DNA of 64,000 bases from Lachnospiraceae bacterium (GTDB lineage: Bacteria > Bacillota > Clostridia > Lachnospirales > Lachnospiraceae), in assembly GCA_022791575.1 (NCBI GenBank), contig JAAVZI010000045.1, positions 1 through 64,000 on the forward strand. Direction: 5' to 3'. Numbering within the stretch: position 1 is the first letter of the stretch; the number at the start of each line of letters is the position of its first letter. Position numbers and translations under genes: made by a program. A model generated the notes under the pieces. It was not told the DNA's origin and ran no database searches. It worked only from the letters and a program-made list of their open reading frames with translations. Of the stretch, positions 1 through 8,413 are shown piece after piece.

Positions 1-636
1 AACCGGATTTATGAAAAGACTCTGATTCAAATCTGCCGTGCTTCCATTAACACATTCTTAAGGAACCACGAAGCCTGCATTGACAATCTGGTGGGCATCA
101 TCAGGGAAGCCAGCATAGCGGCAGCCAAAGATGACGAGCCACTGAAAACATGCCAGAAAAGGCTTGCCAAAGTTGAAAAGGAGCTGAATAAGAACCTCAT
201 TGCATGGAGGGATGCACCTGAACCTTCCATGAAAGAAGCATTTTTTGAAATGTACCAGCAGAATAAGAAACAGAAAGACGAACTGGAAAAAGAGATTGAA
301 AACATCTCCAAACAGCGGAAAAATGCAGAGGATTTGGAAAAAGAAATTCTTGGCGTCAGGGAGCATATTGAGAAGATAAAAAAGGTGAATGTAATTGACA
401 GAAGCGTTGTTGAAAATTTTATTGACCGGATTATTGTATGTGGGGATGGGAATGTCATAGTCATTCTGAAATTCGGTACAGTTTATAAAAATATAATCAC
501 GCAAGAGTATATTATTCCACTTTCTTTTGACGGCATATGCTCTAATTTAAGATTTGTCAGTTGCCGCCAAGATGACGACGTAGACTGGCAGAATATGTTT
601 TTCTCCTTGCCGGTAAGATGTTCCGACAGGACATGA
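1..636 (+). CDS. Large serine recombinase, C-terminal part (cut by window edge)
   Basis: The reading frame is open from the first base, so only the C-terminal ~211 residues are visible. They contain a long Lys/Glu-rich coiled coil (from about the KRLAKVEKELNKN stretch to REHIEKIKK) followed by a short beta-rich tail (VVENFIDRIIV, then VILKFG). This is the usual C-terminal layout of large serine recombinases, which integrate and excise mobile elements; the catalytic serine domain and zinc ribbon would lie upstream. The stop TGA at 634-636 lies inside sequence that also reads as the cpaF codons for TGHDG, so the gene ends at the element-chromosome junction. Such recombinase genes usually sit at one end of their element. 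Family call is good; the element itself is outside the window. Confidence 0.8.
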   Translation, partial: NRIYEKTLIQICRASINTFLRNHEACIDNLVGIIREASIAAAKDDEPLKTCQKRLAKVEKELNKNLIAWRDAPEPSMKEAFFEMYQQNKKQKDELEKEIENISKQRKNAEDLEKEILGVREHIEKIKKVNVIDRSVVENFIDRIIVCGDGNVIVILKFGTVYKNIITQEYIIPLSFDGICSNLRFVSCRQDDDVDWQNMFFSLPVRCSDRT

Positions 637-970
637 TGGGTCTCTTTCAACTGGGCATTCAAATAGTTCAAGGGATATGCTGTCCAGGCTGGAGATGATG
701 GTACTTATGGGAATAGAGCTTCCTTTAGATGCAGTCCGCAGGCAGATTGCGGCGGGAATCGATATGATTGTTCATCTGGGAAGACTTAGGGATAAATCCC
801 GTAAAGTGTTGGAAATCGTAGAAATTGCAGGATATAAGGATGGGGAAATTCAATTGAATCCACTCTATCAGTTTCAGGAGACTGGAGAAAAGGGAGGAAA
901 AGTTTTGGGAGAATTCGTATGCGTGGGAGAATTAATGCATAAGGAAAAGCTTTTACAGCAGGGGGTATAG
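626..970 (+). pseudogene. cpaF: 3' fragment of cpaF/tadA (Tad pilus ATPase), split by insertion
   Basis: In the frame ending at 970, codons from 626 read TGHDGSLSTGHSNSS and then RDMLSRLEMMVLMG, the strongly conserved C-terminal ATPase signature of CpaF/TadA, the hexameric ATPase that powers Tad pilus assembly. The frame closes upstream with a stop at 614-616 and no start codon with a ribosome binding site is present. The preceding DNA is the serine recombinase gene. I read this as the right-hand piece of a cpaF gene interrupted by a recombinase-borne element, with the crossover near 623-634. tadB follows 5 nt after the stop, so the fragment is still in the operon. If the element excises precisely, an intact cpaF could be restored; otherwise the pilus motor is lost. 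Confidence 0.85.
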
Positions 971-975
971 AGAGT

Positions 976-1758
976 TTGGGAAAAAAGGTGCATCAGAACA
1001 ACAGGCAGAAGAGTAAAGCAATTAATTACCAAGTTTACATAATGAATTGGAAAGAAGTATTTTTCTGTCTTGTAAAGGGGAGTGTTCTCATTGGTTTGGT
1101 CAGTTATCTTTTCTATTTTTCCATAATTAGTTTTCTTTTAATGACTCCATATTTGTATTATTGCATTAAAAAGGAAAGTAAAATCTTACAAAAAAAGCGC
1201 ATGGCGCAGTTAAGACGAGAGTTTAAGGAAGGAATTCAAGCACTTTTATCTGCTTTAGATACCGGGTATTCGGTTGAAAATGCATTTGCAGAAGCATGTA
1301 AGGATCTTGCTATGATTTATCCAGAGGGTTCCTATATTACAACAGAATTTAAAAGAATCGTTTATGGAATCCGTATGAATAAAACAGCAGAACAAATGCT
1401 TGCTGACTTTGGAGAACGAAGTGGACTTGAAGAAATCCGTAATTTTGCAGAAATCTTTATCATAGCCAAAAAAAGCGGAGGAGATCTACTTATGATTATC
1501 CGTTCTACAGTTCAGACAATCAGAGAAAAAATTGAAGTACAAAATGAAGTAGAAACACTGATGGCTGGTAAACGTCTGGAGCAGCGGGTAATGAATATCA
1601 TACCATTTGGAATACTTGGATATGTCAAATTGACCTCAGGAGATTTTCTGGATGCATTATATGGAAATCTGCTTGGAATTACAGTAATGAGTGTCTGCTT
1701 GCTGGTATATATTCTGGCAGTAAAATTAGCGGAGAAAATTGTAAGTGTGGAGGTCTGA
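976..1758 (+). CDS. tadB: TadB-like inner-membrane platform protein
   Basis: Type II secretion F-domain protein of the Tad pilus platform. Two membrane segments at about residues 28-62 are followed by a cytoplasmic F domain with the hallmark LLSALDTGYSVENAF and a GGDLLMIIRSTVQTIREK segment. Two closing membrane segments lie near 208-255. At 260 residues it has the usual size. It starts 5 nt after the cpaF fragment and ends just before tadC, so it is co-transcribed. The start is uncertain: TTG at 976 has only a weak G-rich stretch before it, and GTG at 988 or ATG at 1042 are alternatives. Expression now depends on whatever promoter the inserted element or its junction offers. Confidence 0.85.
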   Translation: MGKKVHQNNRQKSKAINYQVYIMNWKEVFFCLVKGSVLIGLVSYLFYFSIISFLLMTPYLYYCIKKESKILQKKRMAQLRREFKEGIQALLSALDTGYSVENAFAEACKDLAMIYPEGSYITTEFKRIVYGIRMNKTAEQMLADFGERSGLEEIRNFAEIFIIAKKSGGDLLMIIRSTVQTIREKIEVQNEVETLMAGKRLEQRVMNIIPFGILGYVKLTSGDFLDALYGNLLGITVMSVCLLVYILAVKLAEKIVSVEV

Positions 1759-1760
1759 AT

Positions 1761-3209
1761 ATGCATGTGGTAATTGTAATTATTTTTATAATATCTTGGC
1801 TGTGTAATCTTAGGAAGCCGGATGGGAAAGGGAATGTATTTGGCAATACCATAAAGCCCTTTTATCAGATCAGCGGAGGAATCTGGAGTGTATTCAGCAG
1901 ATTATCAGAACAACATAATTATTTTCTTCGATTGAAGGATCGCCTAATGATTCTACATCCTAATAAGGATGGAAAAGAATTAATAAAGCAATACATATGT
2001 TATAAGACAGCGTTGGTATTGGTAATTCTATTTGCAGCTAATCTGGTCAGCTTTGTAATGGTTATGCAGGAGGGCAAAGAAGAAGGAGCAGTAAATCAGC
2101 TGAACAGGGATTCTTATTGGGGTATGGAGAGGGAAGAGCTTCTGCAGATGGAGGTCGAAGGAACAGGGAAAAAAGAGGACCTTCGTATTACTGTCAGCGA
2201 GCAAAAATATGAAAAAGAAGAAATTCCTAAAATATTAGAGAAAATGGCAGAATCGTTGGAAAAGTCAATTTTAAAAAGCAATCAATCATTGGATTGTGTA
2301 ACGTCAGATTTAAATTTAGTAAATGAAATCGAAGGGACTCAGGTAGAAGTCAACTGGAGCATGGAACCCGAACATTATCTGCAGTATAACGGAGCATGGA
2401 TACCAGGAGCTGTTACAGAGGCTGGAGCAGTTGTGAATCTGACGGCAACGTTGATCTATGAAGAAGAATTATATATGCATACATTTGCCGTACATTTACA
2501 GAAGCCCCAATTGTCAGAAGAAGAACAGATGAAAGAGACATTGCAGAAGGAGATAGAAACACGTAATGTTAGTACTGCAGGAACAAAGGTTCTAAAACTT
2601 CCAGAACAGGTAAAAGGAAAAAAGGTATCCTTTCATTATCCTGCAGTGCGGTATGGATATAAGATATTAATGGCTTTGCTGTGTTTCGCAGTTATATTTT
2701 TCTTTATGAAGGATGAAGAACTGCAAAAGGAGATGGAAAAGCGAAAGAAACAGATGTTAGTGGATTATTCGGAAGTAGTCAGCAAGTTAACGCTTCTTCT
2801 GGGGGCGGGATTAACGATTCGTTCAGCGTTAGAGAAGATAGCAGCTGATTATGATAAGAAACGGCAGGAAGGGAAAGGTGAAAAAAGGTTCGCATATGAT
2901 GAGATTCTGTATGTGTGTCGGGAAATGCAGGGTGGAATCAGTGAGCGGTTAGGAATTGATATGCTTGGTAAGAGATGCCAGATTCCTTGTTATATGAAGC
3001 TTTGTTCTCTTCTTTTGCAGAATCTTAAAAAAGGTTCGAAAGGTATGGCCGAGATGCTTAGTTATGAAGTTGGACAGGCGTTTGAAGAGCGTAAGAATAT
3101 AGCAAAGCGTTTTGGAGAAGAAGCAGGAACTAAGCTTTTATTTCCTATGATCCTAATGTTGGTGATTGTTATGGCCGTATTGATTATTCCAGCGTTCCTA
3201 TCATTTTAG
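1761..3209 (+). CDS. tadC: TadC-like platform protein with an extracytoplasmic insert
   Basis: Second F-domain platform protein of the Tad system. An N-terminal hydrophobic segment and another near residues 81-100 precede a soluble stretch of ~190 residues. Then come a membrane segment near 300, a cytoplasmic helical F-domain with KLTLLLGAGLTIRSALEK, and a C-terminal membrane segment (LLFPMILMLVIVMAVLIIP). At 482 residues it is longer than proteobacterial TadC (~300); the extra is the extracytoplasmic insert, which is common in Clostridia versions as far as I recall. It begins 2 nt after the tadB stop. The strong ribosome binding site just after its own stop serves the pilin gene. Confidence 0.85.
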   Translation: MHVVIVIIFIISWLCNLRKPDGKGNVFGNTIKPFYQISGGIWSVFSRLSEQHNYFLRLKDRLMILHPNKDGKELIKQYICYKTALVLVILFAANLVSFVMVMQEGKEEGAVNQLNRDSYWGMEREELLQMEVEGTGKKEDLRITVSEQKYEKEEIPKILEKMAESLEKSILKSNQSLDCVTSDLNLVNEIEGTQVEVNWSMEPEHYLQYNGAWIPGAVTEAGAVVNLTATLIYEEELYMHTFAVHLQKPQLSEEEQMKETLQKEIETRNVSTAGTKVLKLPEQVKGKKVSFHYPAVRYGYKILMALLCFAVIFFFMKDEELQKEMEKRKKQMLVDYSEVVSKLTLLLGAGLTIRSALEKIAADYDKKRQEGKGEKRFAYDEILYVCREMQGGISERLGIDMLGKRCQIPCYMKLCSLLLQNLKKGSKGMAEMLSYEVGQAFEERKNIAKRFGEEAGTKLLFPMILMLVIVMAVLIIPAFLSF

Positions 3210-3226
3210 AAAGGAGGTGGTCATCT

Positions 3227-3394
3227 ATGAAGCTTATGAAACAATTTTTAATGGAAGAAGATGGTATGGGTGTCATTGAAGTCATTCTGATTATCGTAGT
3301 TCTCATCGGTCTGGTACTGATCTTTAAGAATCAATTAACAACCCTTATTAATTCACTTCTATCCAAGGTAAGGAACAAAGCGAATACGGTGTAA
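3227..3394 (+). CDS. flp: Flp-type type IVb pilin (55 aa)
   Basis: A 55-residue protein with a short charged leader containing EEDGMGVIE, a 20-residue hydrophobic helix (VILIIVVLIGLVLIFKN) and a polar tail. This is the layout of Flp1-family pilins, the major subunit of Tad pili. The Glu in GVIE matches the conserved Glu5 of mature pilins, with cleavage expected after the glycine by the A24 peptidase encoded at 6100-6525. An excellent ribosome binding site (AAAGGAGGTGG at 3211-3221) precedes ATG 3227, as expected for an abundant subunit. It sits between tadC and the DUF5702 gene. A structured intergenic region follows and may set its level apart from the downstream genes. Confidence 0.85.
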   Translation: MKLMKQFLMEEDGMGVIEVILIIVVLIGLVLIFKNQLTTLINSLLSKVRNKANTV

Positions 3395-3409
3395 AATTTG
3401 GTTATCTGG

Positions 3410-3478
3410 GATACCTTTACACTGAATAGCAGAAGTAATATGTAGTGTGGATAAAATATTAGGTTGTGTAAAGGTATC
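3410..3478. repeat. Inverted repeat between flp and the DUF5702 gene
   Basis: Perfect 13-bp arms GATACCTTTACAC (3410-3422) and GTGTAAAGGTATC (3466-3478) enclose 43 nt. No T-tract follows directly, so it is not a classic terminator. It could be an attenuator or RNA-processing hairpin separating flp mRNA from the longer downstream message. A second imperfect inverted repeat (about 3490-3505 against 3521-3537) follows. Confidence 0.5.
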
Positions 3479-3518
3479 TGGATGCCAATAGGCAATCGCG
3501 AAAATCGTTGCTATTATT

Positions 3519-3539
3519 CAGACTTTCGCAATTACCTAA
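3519..3539 (+). repeat. Dispersed 21-nt element, copy A
   Basis: CAGACTTTCGCAATTACC plus three more bases; one of four similar copies (others at 20211, 20846 and 47027). Each lies about 29-32 nt upstream of a start codon. Function unknown. Confidence 0.5.
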
Positions 3540-3571
3540 GAATGCCAAAACGGAAAGGAGTATATAAAACT

Positions 3572-5068
3572 ATGAGAACCAGTGGAGTGATTACCGTATA
3601 TTTAACATTGATCTTTACAATAGTAACGGCGCTGATATTGACAACGGCGGAATCGGCAAGAATACAATCTGTCAGAATGTTGACAGAAACAGCTGTCGAT
3701 TCGTCTATGGAATCGTTTTTGGCAGGATATCAGAGAGAATTGCTGGAAAATTATGATTTGTTTTTCTTTGATGGGGCGTTTGGGGGTTCTGGTATCAGCA
3801 GAATGGGAATAGAAGGAAGGATGGAAGAGTATATGGATTATACATTACATCCAAACCGAGAACTGGGACTAAAGTTTACTGATTTTTATCAGGTAAATCC
3901 TCAAAATGTATCTCTGGGGAAAATCGCACTTGCCACAGATGACAGAGGGAAGGTATTCCGCAGCCAGGCAATTGATTATATGCGCTCTAGTATAGGACTG
4001 GATCTGATAGAAGCATTGACAGAAGATTATGAATGGGCAATGAATAACCTGAATGAAAGTAATGCCTTTACTTCTAAGGAACAAGAGACAAAGAGCTCTT
4101 TGCTTTCTCTGGAAGAGGAGAAAGGAAAAGCGGACCAGGAAAAATCACAGGAAGCGGAAGAGGCAAAGAATCAGAAGAATCCAGCAGCAGAAGTAGAATC
4201 GATTCGCTCTATGGGAATTTTGGAATTAATGTATTCAGATACTTCTAAGGTATCGCAAAAAAGTATTAACACAGCAGAACTTCCGTCTAAAAGGCGGCTG
4301 AATCATGGAGACGGCTTGGAACAATATGAAGAGGGAGTAACAGCAGATATACTTTTCCAGTGTTATTTGATGAAAAAATTTGCTCATGCAGCGTCAAAAG
4401 ATAAAGTAACAGAAGGAAATCTACAGTATCAGCTAGAATATCTTATCATTGGTAAAGATCATGACGTGGATAATTTAAAAGGAGTCATCAATCGGCTGCT
4501 GCTGATCCGCGAAGGAGCAAACTTTGTTTATCTTTTGACAGATGCCGGAAAAGTTGCTGAGGCATATTCTGCTGCAGCTCTGTTGGTGGGTTATACATGT
4601 CTTCCACCGTTGATCGAAGCTACTAAATATGCAATATTGCTGGCATGGGCATATGCAGAAAGTGTAATGGATGTCAGAATTCTACTAGCTGGTGAAAAAG
4701 TAGCTTTATATAAAAATGCAGGAAATTGGAAAACCAGCCTTGCTAATATTGGGGAATTAGTGTCTAAAGATGCTGGCAGTATGGGTGACAACAATGGAGT
4801 GGATTATGAGGGATATCTTAGAATGCTGTTATTAATGGCCAATCAGGAAGAGATCACTATGCGGGCAATGGATCTGATCGAAATACAGCTACAGCATACA
4901 ACAGAGAATTATAATCTGAAAATGGATCATATGGCAGCTATGATAGAAACTACTATAGAAATGAATGCAGAAGCTTTCTTTCTGACGTTGCCGATTCTGA
5001 ATGGATATAGTGGGATAGGCAGCAAAAGAATAAAAATCACTAGAAAATATGGATATAATCAATGGTGA
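3572..5068 (+). CDS. DUF5702-type Tad-locus protein
   Basis: A 498-residue protein with an N-terminal membrane anchor (VITVYLTLIFTIVTALIL, about residues 7-24), then a long extracytoplasmic portion with a Lys/Glu/Gln-rich linker around residues 165-205 and helical C-terminal half. This matches the DUF5702 proteins that occur with Firmicutes Tad loci; their role is not established, but the pilin-like N terminus suggests a surface or assembly component. I start at ATG 3572 because an AAAGGAG lies upstream and the hydrophobic segment then begins at residue 5. A longer frame from 3464 would add a 36-residue extension with no ribosome binding site. The 177-nt leader is structured. Confidence 0.7.
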   Translation: MRTSGVITVYLTLIFTIVTALILTTAESARIQSVRMLTETAVDSSMESFLAGYQRELLENYDLFFFDGAFGGSGISRMGIEGRMEEYMDYTLHPNRELGLKFTDFYQVNPQNVSLGKIALATDDRGKVFRSQAIDYMRSSIGLDLIEALTEDYEWAMNNLNESNAFTSKEQETKSSLLSLEEEKGKADQEKSQEAEEAKNQKNPAAEVESIRSMGILELMYSDTSKVSQKSINTAELPSKRRLNHGDGLEQYEEGVTADILFQCYLMKKFAHAASKDKVTEGNLQYQLEYLIIGKDHDVDNLKGVINRLLLIREGANFVYLLTDAGKVAEAYSAAALLVGYTCLPPLIEATKYAILLAWAYAESVMDVRILLAGEKVALYKNAGNWKTSLANIGELVSKDAGSMGDNNGVDYEGYLRMLLLMANQEEITMRAMDLIEIQLQHTTENYNLKMDHMAAMIETTIEMNAEAFFLTLPILNGYSGIGSKRIKITRKYGYNQW

Positions 5069-5095
5069 TAAAAGGAAAAAAGGAGGTGAATCAGG

Positions 5096-6028
5096 GTGCT
5101 CTTCCTATGGAAAAGGTGTTACTATACGAATTTCTATAAAAGTAAAAAATACAGCTCTCTTCCAGATTACTTACATGCACGTTCATTGGCCGCAGCAATG
5201 GATACACGGAATTTCCTAGGGAGGGCAGCCTTATGCACCTTACAGAATCAGCGTGGAAGTCTGACAATCGAAGCCGCATTGGTGCTGCCGATCTTTGTGT
5301 TTTTATGTTTTTGTCTGTTATTTTTTATTCAGATATTTTCTCTGCATGGAGAGATTCAGGGAAGCCTTTATCAAGCAGCTCGTGAAGTATCAGAGACAAT
5401 GCCGCTGCTTCAGGGTGAGGAGGGAACAGCTGTACCTGGAGGACAGGCAGGGTTGAATGTTCTTGGTATGGTAACAGCTAGACAGAAGGTATTAGAATAT
5501 GCAAAAGAAGAAATAGAGCAAAATCATTGTCTGCAGGGCGGCAGTAATGGTTTGCAGTTTGTATGGTCAACGGTAAGGGATGATATGGTCGATATGGTTG
5601 TAAGCTACAAAGTGAAATTGCCATATGCATTTGGAATTCAGGCTGCTTTTCCGATCACACAGCGCTGTAGAATAAGGGCATGGACAGGAATATCGGGAAA
5701 ATCACGAGGAGATAATGCTGAAGAAATAGTTTATATAACGGATAGCGGAACCGTCTATCACCGAACGGCCGAATGCACCCACTTAAGGTTAAAGATCCGT
5801 CTAATTGATACACAAGAATTGGATGACTCCAGAAATGACAATGGAGGTAAATATAAGCATTGTGAAAAGTGTGCAAAGAAAGGTGTTGTTGGAAATAGAA
5901 TTTATGTTACAAGTGAAGGCGACCGATACCATATTACCATCAGCTGCAGTGGATTAAAACGTTCAGTACGTCAGATAGCCAGATCAAAGGTGTCGGGCAG
6001 AGGCGCGTGTACACGCTGTTATAACTAG
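5096..6028 (+). CDS. TadE-like pseudopilin with two C-terminal Cys modules
   Basis: Starts at GTG 5096 behind AAAGGAGGTG. After a ~50-residue N-terminal stretch comes GSLTIEAALVLPIFVF, a TadE-type class III leader plus membrane helix (cleavage expected near the Gly-Ser). After a ~120-residue pilin-like domain, the C terminus carries two tandem copies of a small module: VYITDSGTVYHRTAECTHL...KHCEKCAKK, and IYVTSEGDRYHITISCSGL...ACTRCYN. Each has a YH, one Cys, and a CxxC, suggesting zinc or other metal binding. TadE-like proteins are minor pilins; the Cys modules are an unusual addition. The first ~50 residues may be an over-long N terminus, although the ribosome binding site supports it. Confidence 0.75.
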   Translation: MLFLWKRCYYTNFYKSKKYSSLPDYLHARSLAAAMDTRNFLGRAALCTLQNQRGSLTIEAALVLPIFVFLCFCLLFFIQIFSLHGEIQGSLYQAAREVSETMPLLQGEEGTAVPGGQAGLNVLGMVTARQKVLEYAKEEIEQNHCLQGGSNGLQFVWSTVRDDMVDMVVSYKVKLPYAFGIQAAFPITQRCRIRAWTGISGKSRGDNAEEIVYITDSGTVYHRTAECTHLRLKIRLIDTQELDDSRNDNGGKYKHCEKCAKKGVVGNRIYVTSEGDRYHITISCSGLKRSVRQIARSKVSGRGACTRCYN

Positions 6029-6099
6029 TATCACAGAGAAATATATAGTGATGGCTGCAGTATAAAAATTATGTAAACTTAATATGAAAGGGGTAACAA

Positions 6100-6525
6100 A
6101 TGGAGCAGTGGCTAATAAGAATTTTACTAGAGATGCTGTTGGCAGTAAGTAGCTGGCTGGATATTCGAAAGAGACAGGTGTCAGTTAAGCTTTTATTATT
6201 ATTTGCATTAGTTGGGATCGGCGTATATGTTTATGTTCAGCCAGTAAGTTTATTATCCCTGGCAGGAGGAATCGCAATAGGAGGAATTCTTCTGTTGGTT
6301 AGTAAGTTAACCAATGGGGGAATTGGGATGGGAGATGGAGGATTATTATGTGTAACAGGAATTTATATAGGATTTTATGGAAATATTACTTTGCTTTTTT
6401 CGGCTTTACTTCTGGCTGCAGTGTGGAGTGTCTTACTGATTATAATAAAGAAAGCAGGAAAAAAGACAGAGATTCCGTTTGTGCCTTTTCTGCTGGCAGC
6501 ATATACCGGGATGGCGTTTCTATAA
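6100..6525 (+). CDS. Prepilin peptidase, A24 family (TadV/CpaA-like)
   Basis: A 141-residue polytopic membrane protein with the two aspartates expected of A24 aspartic peptidases: Asp in SSWLDIRKR near residue 25, and Asp in GIGMGDGGLL near residue 79, the GxGD motif. It should cleave the Flp and TadE-like precursors encoded nearby. It lacks the N-terminal methylase domain, as is normal for TadV. AAAGGGG precedes ATG 6100. Its 3' end is followed immediately by the next pseudopilin frame. Confidence 0.85.
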   Translation: MEQWLIRILLEMLLAVSSWLDIRKRQVSVKLLLLFALVGIGVYVYVQPVSLLSLAGGIAIGGILLLVSKLTNGGIGMGDGGLLCVTGIYIGFYGNITLLFSALLLAAVWSVLLIIIKKAGKKTEIPFVPFLLAAYTGMAFL

Positions 6526-6542
6526 AACACAGACCGGAGTAT

Positions 6543-6965
6543 GTGAAGGGCAGTTTAACTATTGAGGCAGCGTTGATCGTTCCGATTGTGATTTTTACAG
6601 TTTTGTTTATACTATATACTGCTTTTTATATGCATAATAGGGCTGTAATTCAGGAAGCAGCATATGAGACTGCTATCTATGGAACAACTTTAAATCGAAA
6701 GGATACAAACAACATGAAGCAGAACATGCAGATAAAGTATCAAAATTCGATAGAAGGAAGGTTGATTTCAATGGGAAAACCGCAGATTGCTATGGAAGTA
6801 AAAGATCATAATGTAATTGTTCAGATTCAAGGAGCAATGATGACAGTACCTATAGGATTTCTGCCAGATTATAATTCTGAGGATGTTTGGGCCAGAAAGA
6901 GTGTTTCTTTTAAAAATCCAGTTCAGATCATACGTTTAAAAAGAGCATGGGAAAGTCTGAAATAA
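6543..6965 (+). CDS. Second TadE-like pseudopilin
   Basis: Contains KGSLTIEAALIVPIVIF, the same TadE-type leader and helix as the protein at 5096, followed by a ~100-residue pilin-like domain. The frame continues well upstream inside the peptidase gene, but no ATG lies near the leader. GTG 6543 gives a four-residue pre-leader; an ATA at 6522 overlapping the peptidase stop is the other option. The two proteins are therefore very closely spaced and probably translationally coupled. Minor pilin role is inferred from the family. Confidence 0.65.
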   Translation: MKGSLTIEAALIVPIVIFTVLFILYTAFYMHNRAVIQEAAYETAIYGTTLNRKDTNNMKQNMQIKYQNSIEGRLISMGKPQIAMEVKDHNVIVQIQGAMMTVPIGFLPDYNSEDVWARKSVSFKNPVQIIRLKRAWESLK

Positions 6966-6998
6966 AAGGTAAGTGGGTAGGAAAGGAGAGGGTAGAAC

Positions 6999-8348
6999 AT
7001 GGAGCAGGGGATTACACTGAGCTATGAACGGAATATGAATCATACATATTTGGTTTGTTGTGGGAATGTAAATGAGAATCATTATGAGATGCAGATGATT
7101 TTGAATAACCAAATTCCAGGTATTTTATCTCATCAGCTAAATAAGGTTGACGGAAAGATAAAATTATTGTATGAAATTACATCTAAGCAGCCGCTTCTGC
7201 GTATTTATGAAAAGAAAAAAATGAATTATGAGGAATTAAAAACATTGCTCTGGAGTGTGCAGCAGGTGATTTTGAAAATGGAAGATTTTCTGCTGTCTAC
7301 AAAGTATTTGATTACGAATCCAGAAATGATCTATGTAGATATAGAAAAAATGGAATATTATTTTTGCTTAATTCCTGAAGAACAAGAAGAAAGCCATACG
7401 TTGCATCGGCTGATGGAGTTTTTGTTGGAATGTATTGATTATTCAGATGAGAAAGCAGTTGCAGCAGCATATGAGTGTTATAAAAAGTCCGGGGAAGATA
7501 ATTGTTCTTTTATGCAGATTTTTCAGGAGGTATTTGAGGAAAGAGGACAAAGTATTCAAAAGATAGAAGTGCAGAAGCCGGTTTATAATGATAAGGAGCA
7601 GCAGGATATACAGAGTGAAATTGAATTCGAGATGGAAGAAGAGAGTAAAGGAGCAGATGAAAAAAAATTAGTTGATCTAAAGAGTGTACCAGTAATTGTG
7701 ATAGGTATTTTGATTCTTATGATTCTTGCAGCTGGAATTGCAGTTGCCTTGGGTTTTTACAAGGAGATTACGGAAAAAGTATTAGCAGCGGCGGTATTAG
7801 CTTGCATTGCAGCAGGATATTACCTATATAAGTTAAAATATGCAGAAACTGAGGAGCCAGAGGATTTTTTCTTTGAAGAGGAAAACAAAGAAATAAAAAT
7901 AAAGTACAAGGAATCAAAAACAGAAAATATTACGAATCCTCTAGTAGAGGAAGAAAATTTTGAAATAGAAAAAAATGCGGAAGAACTAACAAAAAATATT
8001 ATAAGTACGAGTGTTGTATATGGTGAGACGACATTTTTCCAGAATGCACAAGTTACTAGTTATAGAACCTTAAAAGCATCTGAAAATCAATATCAGGATT
8101 TTGTAATAGAACTCTATCCGTTTATTGTGGGTAAATTAGAGGGGGCAGTAGATGGTGTGGTCAGACATGAGACAGTCAGCAGAATCCATTGTAAGCTGGA
8201 CTTAGAAGAGGGGGAGTATTATATTACTGATTTGAATTCGACGAATGGAACGATTGTAAATGGCAATCTATTAAATACAAATGAAAAGGCAAATCTGAAA
8301 GTTGGAGATGAAATCAGGCTGGGACAAGTTGTATATACATTTATTTAG
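6999..8348 (+). CDS. DUF6382/FHA-domain membrane protein
   Basis: 449 residues. The N-terminal ~190 residues resemble the DUF6382 domain often linked to Tad loci in Clostridia. An acidic linker precedes two membrane helices (about 230-255 and 260-280). A C-terminal FHA domain (from about 365) has the canonical order SRIHCKL, then DLNSTNGTIVNG. FHA domains bind phosphothreonine, so a Ser/Thr kinase input to pilus control is plausible but not shown. It is the last gene of the rightward Tad cluster. Confidence 0.8.
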   Translation: MEQGITLSYERNMNHTYLVCCGNVNENHYEMQMILNNQIPGILSHQLNKVDGKIKLLYEITSKQPLLRIYEKKKMNYEELKTLLWSVQQVILKMEDFLLSTKYLITNPEMIYVDIEKMEYYFCLIPEEQEESHTLHRLMEFLLECIDYSDEKAVAAAYECYKKSGEDNCSFMQIFQEVFEERGQSIQKIEVQKPVYNDKEQQDIQSEIEFEMEEESKGADEKKLVDLKSVPVIVIGILILMILAAGIAVALGFYKEITEKVLAAAVLACIAAGYYLYKLKYAETEEPEDFFFEEENKEIKIKYKESKTENITNPLVEEENFEIEKNAEELTKNIISTSVVYGETTFFQNAQVTSYRTLKASENQYQDFVIELYPFIVGKLEGAVDGVVRHETVSRIHCKLDLEEGEYYITDLNSTNGTIVNGNLLNTNEKANLKVGDEIRLGQVVYTFI

Positions 8349-8351
8349 TAA

Positions 8352-8400
8352 AAATTCCATTTAGCCCAAATCAATTCTTGGTGATCTGAAACTAAATGGA
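8352..8400. terminator. Convergent hairpin between the FHA and hydrolase genes
   Basis: ATTCCATTTAG (8352-8362) pairs with CTAAATGGAAT (8390-8400). T-tracts are weak on both sides, so this is only a likely bidirectional terminator at the meeting point of two convergent genes. Confidence 0.4.
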
Positions 8401-8413
8401 ATCTTAGTTCTGT

